Shown: in pieces, positions 38,622 through 51,500 of the stretch | Layout of the letters: the number at the start of each line of letters is the position of its first letter | Numbering within the stretch: position 1 is the stretch's first letter | Assembly: GCA_005281725.1 (NCBI GenBank) | Contig: SSBO01000012.1 | Span: forward strand, 23,186,289-23,250,288 | Direction: 5' to 3' | Length of the DNA stretch: 64,000 nt | Origin: Wuchereria bancrofti | Taxonomy: Eukaryota > Nematoda > Chromadorea > Rhabditida > Onchocercidae | Translations under genes and position numbers: made by a program | The notes under the pieces: model-generated | Database searches by the model: none | Told to the model about the DNA's origin: nothing | Seen by the model: only the letters and a program-made list of their open reading frames with translations

Positions 38622-39054
38622 ATTGTATCGTCGATAACCGAAATCGCCGACGTATTATATTCATCGTATCTTTTTTTTTTTCTTTTTTTTTTTTTTTTTC
38701 ATCATTTAATATTAATGAAAGAAATGATATTGTCTTAAAAATGTTTATACAAAAATTTGATATAGAAATTATAACAATTATTAGTTACATCTGTTTCATA
38801 ATCTTTAAAGCCTTTGAATTAATTATTTTGAGATATTTGTGCAATGAATGTTATTATGCTAAAATTACTTCAAATAAGGAAAGGCTGATAATGTTGAATG
38901 GATGTACTATTATTTGTATTATAATGATTTATGTTATTCGTTTTCTTTTTCCTTTTTTTCTTTTTCAGGAAAATTTGTTTTCTTTATAAATTTGCAAGTG
39001 ATAAAATCAGGAAGAAGAAATATAAAAAATATTTGTCCGTTGCTCTAACCTCCT

Positions 39055-39061
39055 TACCTCA
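39055..39061 (+). promoter_or_regulatory. Second let-7 seed site (TACCTCA)
   Basis: Pairs with let-7 bases 2-7 and has A opposite base 1 (7mer-A1). It lies 184 bases before the distal AATAAA. Confidence 0.45.
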
Positions 39062-39244
39062 TACCATCATCACTCTCATAATCGCTCAGGTTCTTTGCTT
39101 TGTTCGATCGTATCTTCTCCTTTTTTCTTTTTTTTTTTTTCAAGTGTTATACTGTTTCATTATTGATTTTCGATGATGCTCTGATATATTCCAATGTTTC
39201 TCCTTTACTTTCCAATGCTTCTAATCCATATGAAGTTATTGTTA

Positions 39245-39250
39245 AATAAA
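39245..39250 (+). terminator. Possible distal poly(A) signal of hbl-1
   Basis: AATAAA just downstream of all candidate microRNA sites, about 0.8 kb before the convergent ubr-5 stop codon. Makes a good candidate for the end of the long hbl-1 transcript. Confidence 0.35.
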
Positions 39251-39265
39251 AGAGTTATCATTTCT

Positions 39266-40032
39266 ATCCATATTACACAGTACATCATTTTTCGTAATTA
39301 TCTTCATTACCTTATTCTATTCACATCGATAATTTTAATTCTATACATGATCTAGATTTTACCTAAAACCAAACAAATGATGTCTATTTGTCACTTCTTT
39401 TTCACATAACTTTAGATGACATGATTTCATATCACATAAGTTTTGCTAGTGAATTCACACAGCATTTTTAGCTTTCAGAATTGCTGAAGACGTTGATTCA
39501 TTGAAAAAAAAAAAATAAGCAAGAGACACGTGCAATCTCCGTACAATTTTGTTAATAATAGGCATAAATTTATGCAATTAACACCACTTGCATTCAAAAC
39601 AGTTATTTTTAAAATCGCACTTTTCTAAAATACATGATAAAATAGAATAGTGTTTCAACATAATACTGATCACTTCCAACTTTCTGAAAAATTCAATAAT
39701 GAGTTTTGAAATATGAATTAATAAGCGATAGTCGGATCCACACCAAACGATAGCGTAAGTTTTAGAAAAAAAAAATCGAAACTTGAATTAAAACTTTGAG
39801 AATACCAAAATAAAGGTCTTCCATTTTTGAAAATTAAACACTAGTGATATGAAAAAGATTTATGAAAAATCCGATAGCAGATGAAATTAATTAAAAGACC
39901 AAGCAAAGAGCTGGAAGAAATCAGTTACATGAGAAAATGGTGTTAATTTATAACAGGCTTTTGATTAAAACAAAGAAAGAAAATAAACTGCGGAAAAAAA
40001 AACTGCGTATTGGTAGGGACACATTTTTGATC
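39266..40032. other. Space between convergent hbl-1 and ubr-5 3' ends
   Basis: About 770 bp that should contain the ubr-5 3' UTR on the - strand. A clear AATAAA on the - strand was not found near the stop; a TATAAA variant lies around 39949. No other gene seen. Confidence 0.5.
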
Positions 40033-42556
40033 TTACACAAAACCAAAGTTCTTATTTTTTATGGCTGTTAAGAGCTTCGACTTCAACACTTTTTTGCTCG
40101 GATACAGCGGCACATACAATCTGAAAGTTTTAACTGGAAATGATACGTACACTAACATTAAATAAAGAAAAAACATAAAAAATGTCGTGCGGCGTCATTC
40201 CCTAATTTTGCACACATTCTAGTTGGTTCCCAACTTATAAACTTGTTTTACGAAAAGCTAAATAAAATTCATCACTAAATCAATTTACTATCTTTGTCCT
40301 CCTTAAAACAGTGTAACTTTGACATAGTGTAACGAACCGAGAAATACAGGTGTTAGCAGTAGGCAGATGATCATCCGCAGGACGCACAAGCACTGTTGGC
40401 ATTGGTTGGAAACCATCTTCGCTTGGTGGAAGTGTTGGTGAACCGGTCCAGAAGAAAATCAAATCCTAGAAACACATCAAATATACCTTTCAAGAAATGG
40501 TTAGCAAACTAAGTAAGGAAAAATGGAGAATGATGGCAAGAATCACAAATATTTTAGCTTAAATGTTTAAATCTGAAACTGATACGAATCACTCTCTGCA
40601 AAATAGTGCGTAATAATTTAGAAACTTCAGTATTTTACCTGCTTTTCTTGATTATTGAGCTTATTACATATTGACCAAAACCATCCTTTGAATTTTTGAA
40701 GTAGTTCTGGTGATGCTGAACTCTCATCTGTGAATGTTGTGTAGCTTTGCATTAAAGCCATCGAGATCTGAATAAGTGGTGTAAAAGAATGCATACATCA
40801 ATTCAATAAATAAATGTGGCAGTTGTCTTAATTAGTGTAAAAGAGTTTTAAATTCTTTAATGTACAGGAAAGTTTAAATTAAAAGGGTGAAATTGTCAGA
40901 AATTTCAAAAGGGAAAATCCTTTCCTCATCCTCAATGACCATTGCAATCGAATATACTCAACAATTATCATTTTACTATCATTGTATTAGTAAATATCGA
41001 ATACATCAGGTAAAAGAACCAAAAGACCAATCGAAAATAAGAAACAAATTCACTGCTCCCAAGGAAAAAAAAAAAACCTCTTGTGTTCCGCACAGCAATA
41101 GACGCAAATCCTCGGCAGTCATATTTGCCAGCGAACCAAGCGGTATTGCATCATATACACCTTGCTTAATAGCCTGAAGAACAAAATCGGGGAAAAACCC
41201 ACATTCATTTTTATATGTGAAAAAAAAAAAAAACAAACTCAAACTACAAAAAAAAAAATAGATGTACCTCAAGACATTTTAAATGATTTCCAAGCATTCG
41301 TGCTTCCACAAACAGATAGATGTATTCCACAACATTTTCATGAGTTACTGCAATATTTGCACCACCTGGTTTCAATTCCATAGTACCTCCACCCTGAAAA
41401 TGAAAAAAGTTTTTTCGTCTCATATCTCGCAATCATACTATTACAACAAAAAACGTAACAACAGTCCTGAGCTGATGAATTACAATCTTTATATTCTCGT
41501 CATATTTCTTTTGGAAGGTAATGACGTAAACCAATCATGTTTTCATTTAATACAAATTACACCTATGTAGAGAATCTTGCCATACCTACTCAGGCAAAAT
41601 TCGAAACTACAATTACTATGTCTGATCTTGATGGTGCATATATAACATATAACACTCATACATTGTTAAAATAATGGTGTTTTAAAATTGCATCAAAAAG
41701 GTTTGACAACACCAAGAAAAAGACATATCCAGACAACTAATTTTTTCCACTCCCGTCATACATTACAAAGAAAAACGAGAAAAAAAAAAGTAATTCATAA
41801 GCAAGAAAAAGCGTATAGAAGCTTAGTAAAACCATGTAAAGCACATAGTGCATTTAATCAAAGTACTTTGTTTAGTTTATCCACTGACTTTTGGCAAAAC
41901 TAAAAATTCATAATGCAACATATAAGAATGCAATTTTTGTGATATTTCAACTTATTCTCCACCTTCTCTTCCTATCCCTTTTAAAATACATCAATGCCAA
42001 ATGCAGTATTTTTAAACTAACAAGAATATAGAAAAATCAAATTATACCTCCTGTTCAGGTACAGCGACTTCGAAAGTTAGATACAAACTGTTAATTTGCT
42101 CAGGTCGAGTTGGCCCTTCGTTAAATACCAATGTACGCATTGATTCGAACAAAACAGGATCATAAAAGGCAAGATCAAACCAGTTAATCGGACGTCCAAG
42201 TATGAATTTTAGTACGTGCCGACAGAGATGCAATGGGAATATTTCCATTTGCATCAAACAAATTCCAATCATTCTGCAAATACATATATATGTTCAATTG
42301 AAGAAATGAAGCTGAAGAACCTATCTAAACATTGCCATTAGCACGCACTGCATTTTCAAAATTTGACTGAATTCCTTTATTTATTACTTCTGAAACAAAT
42401 ATCCAGAAATCACTTACCTTCCAACATTTCGAAAAGCATTTAAACGATGCGTCGAGTTTTTACCAGCAATTGGTGTATAATAGCCAGTCCTACTTGGACG
42501 ATAAAACAATGGCGCCGTATCATCATCCATGTTAACTATCCCTGAATCATTGGCAG
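40033..42556 (-). other. HECT-domain exons of ubr-5
   Basis: Seven exons: 42418-42556, 42048-42273, 41268-41393, 41078-41173, 40639-40767, 40338-40465, 40033-40120. In order they encode [45 protein letters not shown] and the catalytic C-lobe. All recognisable HECT landmarks are present, with no stop or frameshift, so the ligase should be active. Confidence 0.9.
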
Positions 42557-45500
42557 CTGAAATTTAGACGATGTAAATATGCGTTACACAGAATGCATAA
42601 TCATGCATCAAATTTCAATTATTACCAATTGAAGCAAATACATCTTCTTCAATGGATTTTTTTTTACTATTGAAAATTACCTAGTCTTATTATTAAAAAG
42701 CTGTTCTCAAATTATCCAATTCATATAAAATAATACAAATGGACGGCATATCAATAATAACACATTTCAAATTCATACAATTGAGATTTGGTGTGCTAGA
42801 AGCACGAACTATCGGTACGCTTTTTGCTTGTGCTGGTTGTCCACGGGGATTCGAGGATGCTGATTCATTAGCACGATCTCCATCACCATTCCCTAGACCA
42901 GCTGCTTGAATCATTTCAGATGCTTCTTCCACTTGGGCACGAAGAAGCTCTTCACTGGCAAGTATCGTTATTAATTGGTGTGGCTGAAGATCCAACAACA
43001 TGCCCGTAATTTTGTTACATAACTGCTGTAAATACACAAAAAATGAAGAAATGAGGCTGCTATATTTGATTTTAACAAGTAGCGATGGAATATTTGTAAT
43101 TGTAAATAGTAAAACGCATAATTCCAAAGAATCTTTCTTAAACTTTGATTTTCTTATTCAACGACCGTTCTCTGTTAACATCAGAGAAGATTTAAACTTG
43201 AAAAAAAAAAAAACGCAAACGACTTTCAGACATCTTACCGGTCGTATTGCTCGAACTCTTGCCAACAATCTTTCGCCTAATGTTTCTCGCTCTGGTTCCC
43301 AGGCTGCTGGAGCTTGAGGAGTTGCCAAATTATCAACATTAGATGTTGCGACTGGCTCACTATCACCTGATGGTTCATTCAGGTGCGGCTGATGTCGTGA
43401 ATAATAAGAAGGAGAAGAAACAGATAGAGTATATCGACTGAAAATATTGTTCTGAGAATGAAATCTCCCATTATTTCTAGTTAGATTACTATACTTTTTA
43501 GCTAGCATTACTTTAGTAGATTACCAAAAATTTTTTCAACATTTCATGTCCTCCACATTTTACATCAAAACCTATTTTCGAATAACTTACTTTCTCAAAC
43601 TCCGTCGTCTTCCAGCCACTGACAAACTATTTAGAAGAATTGCACTTCGGTCACGATAACTTCCGCGACCAGATCCACGATTGCCTAAAATCTTCAATTC
43701 CTTAAGCTTTGTCAATTCTGAGCATCACTAGTTTATAATCCTGCTCCTACTAAAACTTATGACAAATATAATTCAGAAATATATTTTATCCGTTCAAATA
43801 AAACGTACCCGACGATGGTGGAACATCACCAGGTGAACTGCCAAAAGCAGCTAAAACTTGTGTTTCTGTTGGTAAACGTTTCATTGTCAAGAATGCGTCC
43901 GCAATAGCTGCATAGAAACTTCTTGCTACACCACTTCCTTCTCCAGGCTCATTTTTGAAAGTAACTTTTACCTGAAATGAAGATGGAACTTGAGCAAAAC
44001 GAGTAAAAAAAAAACGATTTCTGGATTTTCAAAATTTCAGATCCAAGTTTAGACGACTGAGTTACTCAGCAGTTAGAAAGTACAATATATTCTCTAGGGC
44101 AATAATCCTATTACAATTTGAGAAATTTCAACGAACTGCAGGAAAATTTGACCTTATGGCATGCGAGAGGAGGTGCGTCAGAATCGTCTTTATTGTTTGC
44201 GTTAGCCCATGAAAGATTAACCAGTCTCACCGATCTTACAGAACCAAACTCTCGAGGGGAATCCGTATTGTTGCTCTGTGTCGAATTCATCGATGACGAA
44301 CTGCTAATACGACGCGAATAATGCACGTTCAATTGACGTATTGTCTGTGCAATCATTTCATGCTTGTCTCGTTCAATCTAAAGAATTATCTCCTCAATAA
44401 AGTTATTTTTATATAAAGCACTTCACAACAATCAATTCTATCATCATTAGTGCATATATTTCTTCTTAAACTTCTTCCAGGTATCCATCTTAATAGAAGT
44501 GATTGGCCCACGAAACTTCAAACAACTAAGCTGTCGTTATAACTATATACGTCCAAATTATTCAAATCAGTGGCAGTTGTAGCCATGAACAAATTATGCA
44601 AAAAATGGTACTGAGGATTTATGTCATGATGATGAATGGTTCATAATTGTTCATAATGGGTCATAATCTCGCTACTCTAGGCTTTAACTAGTCATTTCTG
44701 CACTAAGCTGAAGAACCCGAAAAAATCGACTTCGTGCCTAGCGAATGAAACCAAAACCTCCTAACTCAAAGTCTATTATTCCTTTACTTACCTTCTTTTC
44801 TTTGTTGCAATTTATAAGGGATGACATATATGATCGGAGGTCAATAAACATTCACTTAATTTGATTCCTTAATTATATGCAAACAAACCTCGAAAACAAT
44901 ATCCTTGCTTTGTGCCGCCTTAAACTTTTCCATCTTCTTGCGGAACTGTGCTTCACGCACCAAAAAACCGGCCATTTCACTCAAAAGCATTGAACCCGTA
45001 ACTTCACCGCCACATGCGATTAACAATTGATCGCTAAATGCCTGAAATTATTGCACTTGAGCTTGAACTACAAAATCACCTGAATATTAACTCAAACTTT
45101 TTGCAAATAAAGCACACAAAAGTTTAAATAGAAGGAGCCAGATAAATTGAGGAAATATTAAGCAGCTATCCTGCACATCTTGAACATGTTTCAAATTTCG
45201 TTTACCTTTGACATCAAATTTAATGTGTTCTTCCACCGTGCCAATGATTTGTGTAGATGACTTTGATTACTGCGATGTAACGCACTTTTCAGACTTTCCA
45301 ATTGTATTGCAACAAAACCACGAGGTGGTGGGACAGTAGATGACGAACATAATCGTCGACGTTTCCCTAGAATTATGATACCACTAAGTTAAAGCAGGAA
45401 ACATGAAAAAAGTCCACATATAGAAAAATATATAACAGTTAAGTCGAAAATTTTCAACCTTGCACTGTTGGTTCATTAGACACATTCTTCGAATGAACGA

Positions 45501-48500
45501 TTACATTGGGACGTGAAAGTCCACTTACTGGTGGCACCTCTTTCTCTTCTGCAAGTAGATCAGAAGAATGAATAAAAGTAACTTTGATGATTTACGGTAA
45601 TTCTTCTCAGTCATGTACAATATTCTAAATGCTAATCTACAAAAAACCCAGAAGACAAACCACTAGTATTTATAGGCAACAGTTCCTGATAGTTAGACCA
45701 TGGGGTAGCCAGTCCTTGATGTGCTGGATACTTTGCACCGTGTTCTCGTACACTTTTCTGTAAGTAATATGCACCATAAAAAGTATAGCGTGTTACTAAA
45801 CTTTCAAATCCTTTTTCCTATTTCGTCTTATTATTTTCTTTTTACTCCAGTTTAATTCTCACTTGAAAAGACACATCGTAAAAATAATTATCGAAATATA
45901 TGGTGAAAATGCATAAAATGCATCATAAATTATAATGCCATCTGCAATTTTACAAAAACAAACCCTGTGCTCACAAATTGTCTTATGCTTTATCGGTAAC
46001 CCAAACATTTCCTCTTTTTCAATATCTGGTCTCAAAAGCTGCGGACGTTCGGCTAGCACCAAAGAATCGACACATTTATGTTCAAATGCATGGTAGTTAG
46101 ATGATGATGCAATGCCCGGATAAAGCAGTGAATTGGAACGCTAGAACAAATTTAGGACCAATTTTGGTTTTAAAATAAGTGTGAAATTTAAAAAAAAAAA
46201 GAAAACTCGAACATGAAAGGTCCATACCACATGAGTAAAATGAAGTACCTGGAAAAAATCAGTTATTGGTGCACCTGCTTGCACACTTGATTTGCTGCCA
46301 TCAACAACCTATAAATCAATATTAATGCGAACGTTACTCTACAGTTTTATTCAAAAAAGAAAAAATCAGGAAAAAATAAACTGAACAAAATACAACAACA
46401 GACTTCACTTCAGCATATTTTTTCAACTCTACGATTCAAGTTCTCTTTTTAATTAGCAATTGTAGAACCAAGAATAACTAACGGAAGCTTCATCATTTTG
46501 AAACATATCGATAACTTCTTTGTCGCTTGCGACGCTTTCAGCTGAGTTTAAGCCCAATGCAATTCTGGCATCCAACTTTTCCAGCATATCTATTAACGAC
46601 AAATATGCATCAGCCACAAAAGCTAGAGCTTTTAATGCATTAAACTCGATGATCGGAACATCATCACCGTTTTCAGAAGCATGAGAACGCATCAGCGCTG
46701 TTACATAGTCAAAGAAGTCTTCCAGTGATGCCGTTGAATCTGAATTCTGTTCATCTGAAATTTTTTCTGCTATAGTTGCAAAGAAGGAAAATAATTGGAC
46801 GTAACAATACACAAAATAATTTAAAACTAAATTTGAAGACTAATACAATATATAAAATTTACCTTTTTTGTTGTTTGCAGTAGCAGATCCAGGGGTGTAC
46901 TCTTGTCTAGGAACCGGTGTACTGGAATGATTTCCTGATCCAGGTCGAGGACTATGCCTTCTACAAAATAAGAGTTGCTATAGCTCTAAATGATTTTGAA
47001 AACAAGAAAAGAAAGAGATGCAAACATACTCAGTGTCACGATCATCACCCTTTTTAGGTGACAGTTTCTTCTCTTTACGAAGCACAGCAGCAATAGTTGG
47101 TGATGCCATCAGTGCGTTTCCAAAACGCAATTGAGCTTCAGTTCGATCCATAACTGTTTCCATCCATTGCCATACAACATAGAGACGCTCTTCTATTAGT
47201 CGCTAAATACAATTAAGCTACAATATAAAATATATGACGGAAATGCAACATTATACATTGAAATCCTAAGAAGTAAGAGGATTAAAAGTAATGAGCATAC
47301 CCAGTAGATTTTTTTTTACTTCGTTCTCATCTTTCTAATAAACTCTTAATTTCTATAACATTTTTTACAGAAAGTAACTGACGAAATCAAAATATAATCT
47401 TACACGAACTGCAATTACAACAGCGTCATTCAACTCCAGCATTTTTGGTATAAGAGTGTACGAGCTTTTCACAAACTCTCGGTGATCCACAAGCACAGGC
47501 ATTAAATCAACAATCAACCTTAAAAAAACGTTTTTAACAATTTCATCAACTAGTGTAGAATTAACTTTTATTCATTGGTTTTTTTTTTCTTTTTTTTTTT
47601 AAAGACAATCATAATATCGAAAACGGAATTTCATTAATTTCCTCAGTGAAAGCATGGGAAATAAAACCAATGAATAGAACAACTATTCACAAATCAACCT
47701 CCAACCTGATAATAAGCGAAAATGATAAAGCAAGTTGCTGATTTGTTTTAGTTACTGAAGTAGCAGCATCTTCTGATGATTCTCGCAAATGTTTTGAGTT
47801 CGCCAAAGAGCCTGCATTTGATTCTATAAATTCAAAATGATTTTAAAAGAAACACAAAAGTAAAATACAGTCTGAAAAAAAGCAAGGATCTTTAAATTAG
47901 ATTTAACTTATAATACTACGAGAAAATTCCATGCCAGTCATATGAAATTCGCAAGTTGTCAAGAATTGTAGAGAGTGGGAAAATCGTCGTACTTCTAAAC
48001 TATAAATCAACCATAACAACAATGTGTTATTTTACATTCAAACAAAAAGGAAACCCCGATTTTCGCTGTTGTCATTACGTCGTGTTGTGGTCGATCGTTC
48101 AACATTTGAGGCCATACGACGCATTGCCCATTGAAGAGGTATCGCTAAATAATAACAGTCGAATTAGAGAAAGTGGGAAATGAACTCCTGAAGCCAGTGG
48201 AAATACTGGTAAATGAAAAATATCTGTCACGAGTACAGCGTTTTACAAATGTAATCATCGCATATAACGTCTAAAAACTGAAGTGATATATAAACAGATC
48301 TAACAAAATGAACATATGTTGACAAATAGAAGTTTACTATAAGATATCAACAACAAAAATGTCCAGGCAGATTGTTTAAAATCAGTGGAATAAACCTACT
48401 ATTATGTCGCCCACTTGTTACGCCGGATACTCTTCCCGAAGTGGCATCACCACTGCGACTTGCATTGTTAGCTTCATTACCTGAAATAAAGTAATTCTTT

Positions 48501-51500
48501 CAGTGAAATAAGTAGAAAGAATATTTGAAATGAGACATAAATCATATAAATCAACACAAGAAAATTATACTTCGAACACGCTGTTGCGACGCATTATTAG
48601 AGTCAGTACGTGGTGCTGCATCCTGCTGTTGTTCACCGGCTAAACTATTCGTACTTCGCGAGTTCCGCGATGACTGGTTCTGCAGAAAAAAAAGAACAAA
48701 TGAGACAAAACTACGATTTACAGGATACGTAACGTTCAAATCCTAGACCATGTTTTCTAATTACAAGGACAGCTGATATCGCATGTGAAAAGATTTTCCG
48801 TGCAACTCAAAAACTTGTTATAGTCTGGCATCAATTCCTATATGTACGAAATAACAAAACACAGAGGAGTTGAAACAAACCGTTCTGCGTTCATTAGGTC
48901 GTATATGTCGTGATCTTACACCTGTAAAAATAAATGTAAAAAAAAGAAAAAATTAAAAATTATAAGTAGGAGAAAAATCGTAAAATGAAAAGCCAAATGC
49001 AGTGGGAATGAGGCAAAATGGTAACCATATGTTGTATCGCTAGTACCATCACCACTTTCCGGTACATCATCTTCCTCATTTGGCTGCACCTGCATTTCCT
49101 CATCCTCACCATCACCATTTCCCTCTTCGTTACCTTCATGTTCTCCTTCTTGTTCATAACGATCATTTTCATTTTCATCACCTTCTTCGTAATTACCTTC
49201 GTCTTCCTCATTCCCGAATTCTTGCTCTAAATTTCCGTTACAGAATTTTCGTTCTGCATCACTTTTCTAATTTAGCAAACAACATCATTCATAAATATGA
49301 AGAGAATCTGAAATGCTCCACAACGTTGAAAGACAAAAAGAAACGTAAACAATTTACCATCATCACCATTCCCATCATCGTCGTTTTCCTCATCCTCCTC
49401 GTCAATGTTAGGATCATTGCCTTGACTAGTTGGATCATCATCTTGCTCAGCTGGTGAACTAACTGATTCTACTGAATCATCCTCTGGATCTTCCTCAGAC
49501 ATGCTGAATAGTTCATCGCCATCATAATTACCGGATGATGCTTCTGGAACAATGAAATTCGCTTTAAAATGCACTATATGATTTTTTTTCGGAAAAGTCT
49601 CTCTCATCTACCCATACTTTTCACTAGAGGACTGTTAAATAGATATCTGTAACTTCAAAGGTTAATTAGTCAGTCACAGTAACGTGTTCCCGTGTTTTCC
49701 GCCAGTTGCCAATTGGATAACGTATGGTAATCCAACTCTCCGGATAAAGTACACGAACCCGACTCTTAACGGATGTATAAAACTATCAATAACTTTTATT
49801 ACATCCCATCTAAGTTGCAAGAATTTGCTGACTAAAATGTGTCAATATTTTGTCGTGTTCCTATCCTGCTATAATGATAGTTTGGTAGGATTTTGCGAAA
49901 AAAATTGATAAAGTCCGATGCAAAAATTACCGTTTCTAAGTGCATTGTACACCTCACCGACATAACTTTGACTTCGCGTAGGACGTGATTCTGAAAAAGA
50001 TTTATATAAATGAAACTCATAACAATGTTAGAGTAATCAGTTATATTACACATAATCAAACTATAATGCAAACAAATTAGTTCAGTTCCTAGAAAATGTT
50101 TTAATTTAAATCCAAATAAAAGACTACCATCACTATCCGAATCGCTTGAATTGTCACTTTCTGGTGTACTATGCGGCTGCGCCGTCTCTCGTACCTCTTC
50201 ATCGCCATGGTCTCCTTCCCTTCGTGTACTACGCTAAAATAGAATCTCAAAATATCATTGAACTGTTGACATTATAATCATCAATTTACCCTTCATACCA
50301 AATGCGGAAAAAAAGTACTTCTTTCTGAAAGATTGTCAGGATACAATGCAATATAATTCTTTGGTGTAGCCGCAAAAAAAGTAGACATAATAAGAGCATC
50401 GCTGGCTAAGCCTCCAGAGTAATAAAAAGACTTATTTCAAAATAGAAAATGGAACAAAAGCTACCTTTCGTTTTCGACCGAACTTAACTACAGCAATATC
50501 ATCTCCGGCCGTATTAATTGTTGACAAATCGACTTTTGAATTCAAAAACTTTTCTATCACCTGCAAATATTATGCAGATAAAAAAAATCTATCAGAAATT
50601 ATAGAGCCAAGAATAGAGCAAAAATAAATGAAGTTAACAAGAGAATTCGCGATAGTTATGCTATCTTGATCGTTTTTTTTTTTTTATATATCACAAAACA
50701 AAACAAACATCAAGAGGATCATTGGTAATATTTTGAGCAATGACTGAAGTAGGTTTGATTATTCCAAGTCGCACAGGAGCAATCAAAGAATCAGCCATAT
50801 TGCACAACTCGTTGATCGAATAATTCAATAAAGTTTGAAATATGCGACGACATTTCAAAACAAAATTGGTCACGCTAAAATCACAGATCTAATTTCGCTC
50901 ACACCATTCACTGCATAGCAATATGCCTATCATACAAAATGCCAAAAGCTTCTCCTACTCCATATATTCAAATCAGTTAGTAAATAAATTGAGCTTACTT
51001 CTTCTTCTTAGCTTCCTTAGCAGCAGAACTTTCACGTCCACTTGTCGATCGAACCAGTGATAATAAGCCGGTGAAGCTGACAGTATGCAAGCCAGGACCA
51101 AAGATTCGTCTGAAAGAGGTAAAACTCTTCCACTACAATAATTTAATTTGAATAACAAATGATATGAAAGCAAATTCATCATGATGTGTACATCCAATAA
51201 CATTTCAAAGACAACGATCAAATTCATGCTAACAAACCTTGGTGGAGTATTTCCGGATGCAATCACTTGTGAAATACCGTTTGCTGTAGCTGTGGCAACT
51301 GTTATGGCTGCCGGTGATAACAATGTCAAAAGCATAAACATCCTTAAAATAATGAATGTAAAAAAATATGGTCGTTCATGCAAAAAAAACATAAAACCTA
51401 CAATAATAGCATTATTTTACTGGAATAGTAATATAATTCATAAAACAACTAACTGTTACAAACCTGATAACTGCGCGCACGAAGCGTGAAATTACAGAAT

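Larger units (their letters stand above)
36701..39265 (+). other. Probable 3' UTR of hbl-1
   Basis: Sequence after the hbl-1 TAA, poly-T rich and with no credible coding region. Possible poly(A) signals AATAAA are at 37922-37927 and 39245-39250; using the second gives a 3' UTR of about 2.5 kb. C. elegans hbl-1 also has a long, microRNA-regulated 3' UTR. Contains the assembly gap, two let-7 seed sites, three lin-4-type sites and two Pumilio-type elements listed separately. The true end is unknown. Confidence 0.45.

Noticed and set aside
38600..38989. 129-codon frame after hbl-1
   Set aside because: Lies in the likely 3' UTR, is I/F-rich, shows no homology and crosses poly-T runs.
39085..39091. 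Further CTCAGG match to lin-4
   Set aside because: Only a six-base offset match without extension; too weak to list as a site.
44118..44321. Open frame on the + strand within ubr-5
   Set aside because: Antisense shadow of exon 44153-44377.
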